Origin: Lotus japonicus
Lineage: Eukaryota; Streptophyta; Magnoliopsida; Fabales; Fabaceae
Direction of reading: 5' to 3'
Assembly (NCBI RefSeq): GCF_012489685.1
Contig: NC_080044.1
Coordinates: 73,456,732 to 73,520,731 of the forward strand
Length of the DNA stretch: 64,000 nt
Below are positions 10,637 through 21,604 of this stretch, piece after piece. How positions within the stretch are numbered: position 1 is the first letter of the stretch; each line of letters opens with the position of its first letter. Position numbers and translations under genes: made by a program. The notes beneath the pieces are model-generated. The model did no database searches. It was not told where the DNA came from and worked only from the letters and a program-made list of their open reading frames with translations.

Positions 10637-13059
10637 ATTTACTAAAGATGTTATTCGTTAGAAAACTTCAGGAAAATTCATTTTTTGGAAGCCCTTGGAG
10701 TCTCTTGAGACCCTTTCAGCCAGTTCTGTGTTGTTTCCTCCTTGGCATTATCAATTGTTTTATAAAGCTAACGTTGGATGTTCAAACCAAAAGAAAAGGA
10801 GAGGGTTACTTTTTGATTTCTTCTTATGCAAATGCAATGATAATAATTCTTGTTGAGAGTATTAAAATTTCATGTTTTAATGGCTTGTTCCTTTGATCAG
10901 ATTGAGTTTGCTGGTGATTGCTTTTATGACATTTCATATCGCTTAACACGAAATTACTGCTTAGTTAATTTAGCTTTGTATTGATTATTGCATGGATAGC
11001 TTGCTTTTATAAGTCTGCTGCATAACACGCTGGGATTCCCTCGGTATTGCTGCCTAAACGCATGTTCATGACATCAGACTGTTTAAGAATTAATGGCTGA
11101 ATGTTTTTATCAATGGAATGAATAGAAATTTACTTAATAAGAGAACCTTACATTTGCTTTTGTACAGAATTTTGAACTGATGTTACTCTTCTATTATATG
11201 CTTTTACAAAGTGGCACTTGAATCTTACATGCTTATTCAATGGATAGCTGGGGACGAAAAATGGGGGACTTTTTATAATTGAAAGACCAAACAGCGATTG
11301 ATTTACTAGAACATATATTGTGATGTCTGATATAAGATCCTGGAATATATTTAAGCATGTTCGTTGACTTGTGGGAAAATTGATCTTAAATTTCCTAGTG
11401 CCTTTCTCTATGCAAACAGGATAACTTACCCTATGAGGTATGCTGATTTTAATAGTTTAAGTGAAGAGTAACATCTGGAACTGATAATCAATTCATAAAC
11501 ATGGGGCATGTGCTCCTCAATCTTACTCCATTATTTTCTTACTAATTGCTTAGTGGTGTTTTGAGTTATAGCTAAGTTATGCACTACTTTCAACATGTTA
11601 AGACTCATAAATGTGTGATACAGGAGCTTTATGAAGGACAAGCTTGAGGAAAGTGAATATCAAAAACCAGCATAACAACTAAAAACGGGAACTAAGACTG
11701 CAAGACAAGTAAGCACAATCTCAAAACTAGTTCCATATGATGAATAGTGAAAACTATCATGTTATTAGATGCTTATGAAGAGTTGAACTCTTTGATGTCT
11801 TACTGAATTAATTGTCAGTATGTGGGTTGTCATCTTCACTGTGCTGTGTGATTATAGGATAACGAATTGATTTTCAGAAACATGTTAACAATGGATAGGG
11901 TTGTATTCTTTCCACACATAATGTATCACAATGAGAAAATATTGCATAAGTGCACACCAGTGACAAAAAAAAATTCTTTAAATAGATTCATTGTCGAATG
12001 GTTGTCATTACAAGAAAGGATAATTCACTGGCTCTATAAAGTTTTTGCTGAAATGCTCATAAGGAGATGAATTTAGCTTTGATGCTTTGTTTGAATGTTT
12101 TACTTCATGCAATATTGAAATGTGTAACATGTTCTCTTTTCAATTTATATCAAGTGAAATTTCTTAGAACATCTAAAAATGGTGTTGCTTTTGAAAGTCC
12201 TTAAGAGGATGTTGATTTCGTTTCAGTTTTCAAAAAAGAGAGAGAAGGAGAGTGGTTTGATTAATCTGAAAGTAAAGTTATAGAGAATGGTGTTGTTGCA
12301 GCTCCATTATTGTGTAACAGTCTCTTTATTATGCTTGTTATGGATTGGAACTTCGAGAAGAGAATAAGTGGTTGACAAAGTGGTTAAGTCTTTACACTTT
12401 ATGTATGAAGTTCAAATGATCATGTATCTTTTCTCAAATTAATTAGTGGAATGTGAAAGCATGTGGCTTTAATCTTTTTATAAAATGTTGGTGAGCTCCA
12501 TCTCTTGCAATGTACATTATGTTGATATGATATACGTAAATGTTAGAAATAACCAATTTGGCACGCTGAGTTTGCATATCTAATAAGCTGACTTTGATTG
12601 TTTGTTCTAAAGAATATTCATGATGCTTCTCTTCAAATGTGATTACCAAGAATTAACATGTTTTGGGAAGATCAATTCCAGTATGCTGTAACTTTAATGA
12701 CATATTCTAAATTTCCCTCATACCAAATATCATGTGATATCAAAGAGAAGTTGTTGAGCTCGCCTATAGCATGTTGTTGACGAGCGTGAGATGGGCGGGC
12801 TAAGTGACATCTTGATAAGCAAATAGGTTGAGGAAAGGAAAAGGAAGATGCAGTTGAGGCATCCTTTCCTGTTACAACAAGTTGTAACATGATATATCAA
12901 AAAAAAAAAAAAAAGAAGAAAACAAGAAAATTGCAGTTATCTTGGGTCGCCCATGGGTGGGAGTTGATTCTGTTTGTTTCCAAACTATAGTGCGCAATGA
13001 CAAAATGTCAAAGGTACAAGCTATCACGTGTAAGACTTTCGGAATAAGAAAGCGGCACA

Positions 13060-14780
13060 CTGAGCATACATAGCCTTGGCAATTCTAGTGGCCACTAGAA
13101 ACCAAGCCCCGTCTGTAAAAGGACTAATGCCAGTAAAATGTGCCTAAGCCTTGAGTAACCTCAAGCCAACTAAGCAAGCCTCGCCCTGGCAAGCATAAGT
13201 CTCAGTAAGATATATAAAGCAAAGACAAAAGTTCACAAGTTGAGAAAAATAAAACTTTCATTTCATTCAAGAAAAGGGGCGAGGCCCATTACAATGAAAC
13301 AACCGAAAGGAAAGTCAAAAAGGGTGAGGCCCATTACAAAAAAATGACTAAGCCTCACCACGGCGAGCCAATCTCGGTAAAAAAAAAAGAGAAAAAAGAA
13401 AAGAAAAGAAAAGAAGGGCGAGGGGTTTGAATTTCTTATTGCAGGTGATACTCAAGTGAAATAAAGCTGTTGTGGAAAAGGCGGGCAAAAGACACGCCCA
13501 ATTTCCAAAGAATGGACGTACTCATTCAAAAGGAGGCGACCTATAAGAAAGGGAAGCCGATGCAAAATAAAGCATAGTTTGGTATCTTCTAAACTTTACA
13601 CATTTTTGCATTTTCTGGAATGACTGAAATATGGTTAAGTTCTTAAAAGAATTGTTGTTTAGTTCAAGGTGACAGGATTAAAGAATATAGTTATTCACGA
13701 TTAAAGAATATAGTTATTCACATTTGATTGTTTAAGTAACTCTATGACATGTAATTTTCAATATACAAGTTTTCTTGTTCATTTAAGATGGAGGAGAAAG
13801 AAAGAGCAACGCCCAGGGCGTTCAAAATATTATGATTCGCCATAAATAGGCGATTAAGCATGTTGATTATATTTGTTGGAAAAACTAATCATTGCTTTCT
13901 AGATTGACACATGTGAAAGATAGGTAACAGGTCATACAAAGCGTGACAATATACTTCTGAAAGGCGAGCATGACTTGAGGCGAGCATGATTGGCGAGCTC
14001 CATGGCAAGTCGTGAAAGGCAGAAGGAAACGATGGAGAGTCGAGACTGTTAAGACACTCTGCCTTCATGCTTCAGGCGCAGTGTCTTGTGGGCTGGTCAG
14101 ATACTCCCCAGACGTGATTTCATCATCCGGCGGGCAACCTCTTCAGGCGTGGACGATTCGACATCGCTTATGATTATTAGTCGCCCCTTATGGCGGGTTG
14201 TATGTTTATTATGCCGTTGTTGGCACTTACTTTTATTAGTTGCCCCTTGCGGTGGGTTGTATGTTTATGACGCCATGTGTGCGACCTATATGCTTTATAG
14301 AGGGCGAGCTTCATTGCCCAAGTCGAGATTACAACAATGTAGACTGGAAGGCTAGTTGTGGGGGGACATCCTGGGGTATTGGTCGTGACCGTCAATCAAA
14401 GGGTTATCTCTATAACGAGTCATCCAAGGGCGGCATATGTTCGCTAAGACTTGAGGCAATTAAGACACTTTGCCCTCATACTTCAGGCGCGTGTCTTGTA
14501 GGCTTGTGGATTGGGCGGGACCTGATCATGATAGGACCCGCCCCAAGTTAGAGCTTGGTGTGACTATAGGACGGCTAGGCGAGACCTCTTTAGGGCGACC
14601 AACTCTCTAGGTCGAGGATTTATGAGGCCCAAAGGCCCAATTAAGCTAGCGTTAGGATTTTAGACCACCCCACTATAAAAGGGGAGGTCACTCATTGTAA
14701 AAAGGATCTTTCCATTATTATATTACACTTTTATTTTCTATTAGCTTTGTCTGCTAGGGTTTTGGATTAAGGTTTCTTCT
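13060..14780 (+). mobile_element. LTR-like remnant inside the hAT unit
   Basis: GC-richer than its surroundings, with a TATA box in a typical LTR context (CACTATAAAAGGGGAGG, TATAAAA at 14674-14680) followed by a T-rich, R/U5-like stretch. It has internal direct repeats: a ~60-bp block around 14049-14095 recurs around 14464-14510, and a CGCCCCTTATGGCGGGTTG-type block near 14180 recurs near 14243. No TG...CA ends, primer site or gag-pol was found, so a solo or truncated Gypsy LTR is only an inference. Confidence 0.4.
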
Positions 14781-15264
14781 CCATACCAAATCTAGATCCA
14801 GAACAGTAAAATACCCAAGTTTTAGCAATGAATTTATAGATTACAAGTGACAATGCAACTATATTAAATTCAAGATAATAAATAATAAAATTTAAATAAA
14901 ATTCATCACATAATGTGTGAAGTCTACAAAATGAACCGTAAATTAAAACATTCAACTCAAAAAAATTGAAGCCCAACACCCTAAGTATTCTTTCGAGCAT
15001 TCAACTCATCTAAAAAGTGAAGTCTGTATCATAAGTAATTCAATATTTATAAGTGTATTATTGTATTTTAACTTATATACGGGGCGGGGGCTCCGCAGGG
15101 CGGGGAGAGTGATACTCATCCCCGTCCCCAAATTCTTATCGGGGGGATTTTCGTCCTCGTCCCCATCCCCATAGGGAAAAATTCCCCAAGGTCTGGGCCC
15201 CAAACAGGGCAGTCCCCACGGGTATCCTCATCTTCAGGTGAAAATTGTCATCCCTAATTGGATG

Positions 15265-16491
15265 TTATCGGCTTAAGAAGATACTAATGTTGGCCTTATA
15301 GTTATTGGGCTTTGCCCAAGTGAAGACAGGGGATTCTGATCGGGATTTTTTAGAAAGAGAATATTTCAAATGGGCTCATAGGAAAAAAACTAGGAGATTG
15401 AAGAAAAATTAATTTGTCCAAAAAAAAAATTTAATTTAAGATGCAACGAAAGTTATGATTCTGATGCTATCCACCTGGTGCCCAATTGCATGTCTCTTAC
15501 TGTCTTACATGATCAGCAAATGGCTGAAGAAAGCAGGGCTGAGGAAATTTTTACAGCTATATTTGCAAATGGTTTGGAAGGAGCAGAAAATTAAAAAGCA
15601 TTTACATCTTTTTTATGGAAAAGAAGAAGCAATGAATAAAAGAAGAAAAGGTCAAAAAAAATTAAAAGGAAAATCTAATGCGACCTTGCAAGGGCCTATG
15701 TCAACTCTATCCCATACGAAGAGGTTCTAGAAATCGTGGATGATTCTTTAGAGCAATGGGCCGGGATCAAGCATATGTGGAGATGATGGTATTAGACTAT
15801 TAGTGTCATGCATGCATTATTGTCAAATATACAATTCAAGCGTTGTAGAGAATCTTAAAGTACTTTATATCTCAAAAGCTAGCTCATGAGGTAATAATTG
15901 TCTTTTTATATATAAAAGTTATCTTGGTCATGTCTCTAATTAATGTGAGATTTCTAGCAATATTTCATAAATATCATATTTTTCTATCTTTTATCATATT
16001 ATATCATATCATAAATCACATCTATTACCTATTTCTTTTATCTTTCTTTCTTATTCTTAATGCATGTGTGTGGGTGTATGTACTACACAGATATCCCCGG
16101 ATCATTTTTCTTTTGGGAGTTGCGAAGTATCCTGATTTGGCCGTTGCCCTTGGTTTCGGTCCAAGGAGGGCCATATTGAAAGGGCCTTATGGAAGGTGGG
16201 GAATCAAACCATTAAAAACACGTTTCATATATCTTTCAACTAATTAACTTCTTCAAATTATCAAACTTTTGTTTTTTTAATCACGACTACAAATATATCA
16301 TGAATAAGCCATCATGATATCTGGCACTGTTTAATTAGTCATAGTCAGCAATACACACACTTTACGGACGTTTTAATAGTTTTTTAAGCTTTCAAAGAAC
16401 GGGTCCAAACTGCACACTGCATCTTCATGCAGCATAAATACCTATCATACCATTTGGTGGCATGCACGATTCACTTTAAGCTTTACCAATT
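15265..16491. other. Intergenic; possible degraded gene fragment and promoter region
   Basis: Around 15440-15780 there are short interrupted frames with gene-like composition, but no family is recognisable. 16390-16491 is the upstream region of the dioxygenase gene, with a possible TATA element (CATAAATACC, about 16433-16442) some 50 nt before the ATG. Confidence 0.4.
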
Positions 16492-19349
16492 ATGACATCA
16501 AAGCAAGTTAGTACTGTCTTTGGGACCACTCATTCTGTTCTTGGCGTCATGGAAATGGCCAAGACATGCACACCAGAAATGGGAATACCAGAAATGTATA
16601 TTCGTCCAGAACATGAACCTCCAATTCAATTAGATGAAACCAATACTCCTTTGCCAACCATTCCAGTTTTTGATTTGCAAAGCTTGCTGTGTGGAACTGC
16701 CAGCACTGAACTTGAGAAGTTGTACATAGCATGCAAAGATTGGGGTTTCTTTCAGGTCTGGGACAACATATCCTTTCAGATATAGAACTAGTGATTACTT
16801 TTCCACTTCGCAATAAGATATTAGTGAATACTTTTCCATTTGCAATAAGTTTGAATATGCAACATAAACAGTCTTTCATTTCAGTTTATACAAAGAGTTA
16901 TGCTCATTTTTATGTTAAAGTACGTGGTGATTTCCGTTTACATTAAACCAACTGATATATCTAAACATAGTCAAAGTTATTCAATCAACATACATGTTAG
17001 TGGCGATTTTTAACATCCGCAAATATTTCTAGTGACCGGTTAAAAACTGCTACTAACCTATATGTTAATTGGATGTATGTAGAAAAGAGTATGTTTACAT
17101 ATAAATATCACTCGATATGAATCCACTGTTGACGCAGGTAGTGAACCATGGTGTTAGCTCACAACTATTAGAGAAGCTGAAACTTGAGACTGAGAAATTT
17201 TTCAACCTCCCCATTGAGGAGAAAAGAAAATACCAAATCAGACCAGGAGATGTTCAAGGTTATGGACATGCCATCAGATGTAAAGATCAAAAGCTTGACT
17301 GGGGGGACAGATTCTACATGGTAATCAACCCTGTCAAGAGAAGAAAGCCATATCTTTTTCCAGAGCTCCCTTCACCACTAAGGTCCTTAATTTATCCGTC
17401 TCTAATTTCTTTATATATATATATATATATATAACCCCAAAATATCTCAAATATGATTCTCTTATGTCACGTGACAATGTCAAGTAAAACATGGTATTTA
17501 TATCTCTTTTCATTAATATTTGAATGTTCCTCTAATTTAATACTTATAAAGAAAGAGATAGATATATAATTTCAACGTAGTAAAGTTTCCACTTGAGAAG
17601 ATAGTGATACATCTCTTATATAATATACAACCTCATGACATCCTTCTAACATATTTAGTACTATTTAGCAGAGGTTTTAACCGGAGCAAAATTTAGCAAC
17701 GGTTAAAAACTCCTGCTAAATAGTATGTTGACAAGATGCGTTGAGGGATTCTGTGTGTGCGAAAATCATTTCCAAAGATATCATATAATAACTAATGATC
17801 TCTATGCACATGTGAAGGGATACCCTGGAGTCATACTTCTCAGAATTGAGGAAACTTGGCATGACACTTCTTGGACTATTAGGAAAAGCCATTAGCATGG
17901 ATATGAAAGAAGTGGAGAATCTCTTTGAAGATGGGATGCAATCTGTGAGGATGACATACTATCCACCATGTCCGCGGTCAGAGCAAGTTGTAGGCCTCAC
18001 ACCCCACTCTGATGCCACTGGCATAACCATTCTTAACCAGGTTAATGGAGTGGAGGGTCTTGAAATAAAGAAATGTGGGGTTTGGATTCCTGTGACCTTT
18101 CTCCCAGATGCTTTTGTTATTAACGTTGGGGACATCATGGAGGTTTGTCATACCTTTTTTTTCTCCTTTTCCTCATTTTTTAAATTATTTTGATCATGAA
18201 ATAAAAAAAAAACGTGGTGTATTGAACCCAGTCCTAGGTTCTCGATCATCTGTTTGGTTTTCTGTATCAAACTAAGATTCTTTCCAATCAATCATGCTAA
18301 TCATAACTTCATTTTTGCATAGATATAATGCTTGAATATGTTTTTGGTCCCTCTGTCTTTTTGTTTAGGCCCCTCTAAATATAATTTTTGGTATACATCT
18401 CTAAATGCAAAATAATACTGAGGTTTCAGCCTCTGTCGTCACCTTACGTCATTTAGAAATACCTAAAATTCAATTTTTATAATGTCTTAGGTCTATCTAA
18501 AATTATGGTTCATTGGTTTAGGTCCTCTAAAATATGTCATGTCAGCGCCCGTTAGTAGGTAACGTCAGGGGCTTATCCCTCCATATTACTTTCACAATAA
18601 AGGTATATACCAAAAAAAAATAGAGGGGCATAAACCAAAAGACGCTAATTTTAGAGGGATCAGAAACATATTTAAACCCTAGAGATAATGCTCAATCTCC
18701 ACATCATCATGATGTAAATATTAACTTGTTTATGCACATCACAGTCTCATCCATACGCAGAGAAATAAAGGAAGAAAAATAGATAAATGAAATTTATGTT
18801 ATGTGATTTAATGTTAAAATAAGAGAGTGAAAAAAAAAGATAAAATGATGGAAATAAATTAAAAGAGAAATATCAATATAGATAAATTAAAGTTCTTAAA
18901 TACAATACAATGAGTACTTTTTGTGTTGTTCAAAATTCAGCCATCCACTTATTATGTTTTAAATATTTTAAATATGATAAACTCACTCAATTCACATTTT
19001 TTAACACATGTTCAAATAGTACAAACATCAAATAAAAACCCTATTGTTATCCATCTGCTTTTCCTTAATTTTTCTAATTTGGCAGATTCTAAGCAATGGG
19101 GCCTACACCAGCATAGAGCACAGGGCTTCAGTGAACAAAGAAAAGGAGAGGATTTCTATTGCCATGTTCTTCAACCCCAAATTTGAGGCAGAAATTGGGC
19201 CGGTCAAACGTTTGACAAGTTCTGAAAACCCACCTTTGTTCAAAACCATGTTGATGGAAGATTACTTCAAAGACTTCTTTTCCCGAAATCTAGATGGAAA
19301 ATCACACTTGGAGAAAATGAGGGTTAAAAGTTTTAACTTATATAGTTAA
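16492..19349 (+). CDS. 2-oxoglutarate/Fe(II)-dependent dioxygenase, SRG1-like
   Basis: Four exons with GT-AG introns: 16492-16755, 17138-17382, 17818-18142 and 19086-19349, giving 365 aa, the normal length of the SRG1/codeine O-demethylase-like group. The N-terminal DIOX_N domain includes PTIPVFDLQSL and KDWGFFQ|VVNHGVSS across the first junction. The C-terminal jelly-roll has the iron ligands in HSDATG (exon 3, His and Asp) and the second His in SIEHRAS (exon 4). The 2-oxoglutarate-binding Arg/Ser is in ERISIA. YYPPCPRSEQVVGLTPHSD and GDIMEV are typical. A cytosolic oxidase of specialised or hormone metabolism is likely; the substrate cannot be read from sequence. All exons join in frame without stops, so the gene looks functional. 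Intron 3 (943 bp) hosts a MITE; introns 1 and 2 each hold a short palindrome. Confidence 0.93.
16997..17056. repeat. Short palindromic element in dioxygenase intron 1
   Basis: Arms 16997-17014 (TTAGTGGCGATTTTTAAC) and 17039-17056 are inverted with a few mismatches around a 24-nt loop. The motif resembles subterminal repeats of CACTA-type elements. Confidence 0.6.
17660..17724. repeat. Short palindromic element in dioxygenase intron 2
   Basis: Arms 17660-17682 (ACTATTTAGCAG...TTTTAACC) and 17701-17724 are inverted. The motif is related to that in intron 1 (TTAGYRGC...GGTTAAAAAC). Confidence 0.6.
18333..18684. mobile_element. MITE in dioxygenase intron 3
   Basis: Inverted termini AATATGTTTTTGGTCCCTCT and AGAGGGATCAGAAACATATT flank 352 bp. 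The 8-bp repeat ATAATGCT (18325-18332 and 18685-18692) is the likely target duplication. A Mutator-like MITE is probable. It lies wholly within the intron and does not touch the splice sites. Confidence 0.75.
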
Positions 19350-19644
19350 AGATTAACACTTGACTATCTAATGAGTGTATTAGACTATTATGTGTGTCAG
19401 CATGTTGTACATATATAGTTTATCAATCTGAAACTCTTATGACAAACCTTCTTCAAAGATATATACTTGAAACACCATACAAAATTAGCTTCACTGTCAT
19501 GCATAAGTCTTGAGTTTTAACTAAGCTGTATCACAGCAAGATGAAAATTCTTGCACAAGTATAAATAAGCACACAAGTCCAGGGTTCTTTATGATTTGTC
19601 ATGAGAAACAAGCCTCAGAACGTATTTCCTGTCATTAGTATATG
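19350..19644. other. Convergent 3' intergenic spacer
   Basis: Holds the 3' flanks of the dioxygenase (+) and the PPR gene (-), whose stop codons are under 300 bp apart. The transcripts could overlap. No other feature seen. Confidence 0.6.
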
Positions 19645-21336
19645 TTACCATATGTCTTTACAAGTACAACTACCATTCAAAAATCTGTGGTATCTATTGA
19701 CATCCCTCACAATAATTTCCCTTTCTAAAACTCTTGTCATATACTTAAAAGCCTCATGACAATCTTTACAAATCCTCAAATTCTTTACAATCCTCAATGG
19801 CTTCCTTGATGGCAATGATTCACACAGCACACCAAATGCAACAGCCAACTTCTCACTGTGATGCCAAAGAGCATCCTTTCTCTTTTCTTCCCCAACATTA
19901 TGCAAAATCTCATCCCAAACAGGAACATATCCTAATTTCTCAATATCCCCCATAAGCTCTGCCAACTTCTCATAAATTTCCACCGACCTCTCATGCTTCC
20001 AATCCCCTGCCACAAAGACATGAACTTTTCCCTGCACCTCAATCCAACTCCTGCCTCCTTTTTTCTTCACCTTCCCATCTTTCATCGCCTTCCTCAACTC
20101 CGCAACTTCATCCCACCTTCCTGCAGCCGACAACACGTTAGCAACAATAGCATAAGCAGAATCATCATGGGGTTCTAGTTCCAACACCCTCCTAGCAACG
20201 GACCATGCCTTGTCGGCTGCACCATGATAAGCACACGCAGAAAGCAAAGCTCGCCAAACAGCTGCATCAGGCTCAAACGGCATTGTCAATGCTATCCTCT
20301 CCGCACGCTCCAATTGTCCAGCCCGGGCCACTGCACCCACCAAACATGTATAATGCTCTAGAGTCGGTTCCAAACCATGATCAACTTTCATCGTACTCAA
20401 CCACTGATCAACTTGCAGAAACATCCCAGCATTACAAAGTGAAGTTAGAATCGCCAAAAAACTATACTCATCAGGCACAAGTCCACGACTCCCCATCGAA
20501 TCAAACAGTTCAAGAGTAGACTGATGATCCCCTTGTTGAGCATAACCAGACATCATTGCATTCCAACCCACCAAATTCATACACATCAAATCATCCTCAA
20601 AAACCCGCCTTGCGTCGTTAACAAGGCCCGCTTTACCATACCCGTCAACGAGAGCAGTACCCACCACCGCATTCGAGTCAAGCCCAGCAACAACCGCGTG
20701 CGCATGGATCATCCTGCACTGCTCCAACGCGGCAAGCTGAGCAGCCGCACGGAGTCCCCCGGAAACGCTGTGAACAGTCGACGTGAAACCGCCATCCCTC
20801 ATGTCAGCAAACACTAAAAGGGCGTCAAGATGCTGCGAGTTCTGAGCAAGAGCGACGATAATGGCCGAATAACAAACGTTGTCTCTGTGGGAAATTTCAT
20901 CGAACACCCTGCGCGCGTGGTGGGGGAGGCGGAACTTGGAGTAGAAGGCAACGAGAGCAGAAGCGGGGAAAGGGTCGTGGGAGAGGGCGAGTTTGAGGGA
21001 TAGCGAGTGAAGGGAGAGGCCGAATGAGAGGGAAGAGAGGAAGGTGCAGGTTCTGAAGAGGGAAGCGAGGGTGCGGTGGTTGGGGAATGCGGGGTGACGG
21101 AGCATGGAGATGAAGTAGCGGAGGGAGAGGAGGGTGTTGGAGTGTGCGGAGATGAGTGAGGTCCATGAGGCGACGTTGGGACGAGGGATTTGGTGGAAGA
21201 CGGCGACGGCGTAGGAAGGGTGGTTGGATTTGGAGTAGCGTGTTATGAGGTTGTTGAAGGTGGCGGTGTCAGCGGTGGTGGATGTTATGGCCCGTGCGTG
21301 CGTCGCGCGAGGGTCGTCATTGTCGGAGCAATGCAT
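19645..21336 (-). CDS. Pentatricopeptide repeat protein, PLS class with E/E+ and DYW domains
   Basis: Intronless, 563 aa. The ATG at 21336 is the first after an in-frame TGA 27 nt upstream. About nine degenerate PPR motifs (residues ~25-370) include NNLITRYSKS, NVASWTSLISAHS, ALVDGYGKAGLVNDARRVFE and VGWNAMMSGYAQQGD. An E motif follows (AVWRALLSACAYHG; ELEPHDDSAYAIVANVLSAAG), then E+ (RSWIEVQGKVHVFVAGD). The DYW deaminase-like domain covers about the last 95 residues, with zinc ligands in HHSEKLAVAFG and CKDCH, plus HRF and the C-terminal CTCKDIW. The last three residues are DIW, a common variant of DYW. Such proteins edit specific C residues in organelle RNAs. No clear transit peptide is visible, so mitochondrion versus plastid is undecided. 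The 5' part of the gene is GC-rich compared with its surroundings. Confidence 0.95.
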   Translation of the reverse strand: MHCSDNDDPRATHARAITSTTADTATFNNLITRYSKSNHPSYAVAVFHQIPRPNVASWTSLISAHSNTLLSLRYFISMLRHPAFPNHRTLASLFRTCTFLSSLSFGLSLHSLSLKLALSHDPFPASALVAFYSKFRLPHHARRVFDEISHRDNVCYSAIIVALAQNSQHLDALLVFADMRDGGFTSTVHSVSGGLRAAAQLAALEQCRMIHAHAVVAGLDSNAVVGTALVDGYGKAGLVNDARRVFEDDLMCMNLVGWNAMMSGYAQQGDHQSTLELFDSMGSRGLVPDEYSFLAILTSLCNAGMFLQVDQWLSTMKVDHGLEPTLEHYTCLVGAVARAGQLERAERIALTMPFEPDAAVWRALLSACAYHGAADKAWSVARRVLELEPHDDSAYAIVANVLSAAGRWDEVAELRKAMKDGKVKKKGGRSWIEVQGKVHVFVAGDWKHERSVEIYEKLAELMGDIEKLGYVPVWDEILHNVGEEKRKDALWHHSEKLAVAFGVLCESLPSRKPLRIVKNLRICKDCHEAFKYMTRVLEREIIVRDVNRYHRFLNGSCTCKDIW

Positions 21337-21595
21337 GATGAAGCCTGGAATGTAAATGAATCATAGACAACCTTACTGCATACATGAGTTGGCCATAGCA
21401 AGGTTAATTATACTGCTTGTTGTTAGCGTGTTTTGATTTTCGTCTCTCGTTAGAAATTTTTTGAAATTCATTTATAAACTATTGGAAATAGCCAATAATT
21501 GTCCTAGCCGGAAAAACGAACTAAACTTGCTAGTGTGACGGAAAGTAAGTGAAAGTGAAACAGTTCGTAGAAAGATTTGCGGGAAATCTCACGCT
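21337..21595. other. PPR upstream region
   Basis: Short upstream flank of the minus-strand PPR gene, ending at the MULE insertion about 260 bp from the start codon. No clear TATA box identified. Confidence 0.4.
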
Positions 21596-21604
21596 TTGAA
21601 ATTA

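Larger units (their letters stand above)
9009..15256. mobile_element. 6.2-kb hAT element, non-autonomous or decayed
   Basis: Termini TAGGGATGGCAA (9009) and TTGTCATCCCTA (15256) are inverted (11 of 12 match). Perfect 8-bp duplication ATTGGATG lies at 9001-9008 and 15257-15264. Both subterminal regions (9021-9165 and 15080-15240) are rich in CCCCG/CGGGG motifs, typical of this hAT group. I see no hAT transposase (no BED finger or dimerisation domain) in any frame. About 9.2-12.9 kb is T-rich and intron-like without a recognisable exon. About 13.06-14.78 kb resembles an LTR. Confidence 0.85.

Noticed and set aside
9009..15256. Possible autonomous hAT transposase
   Set aside because: No transposase motif found in any frame; the element is called by ends and target duplication only.
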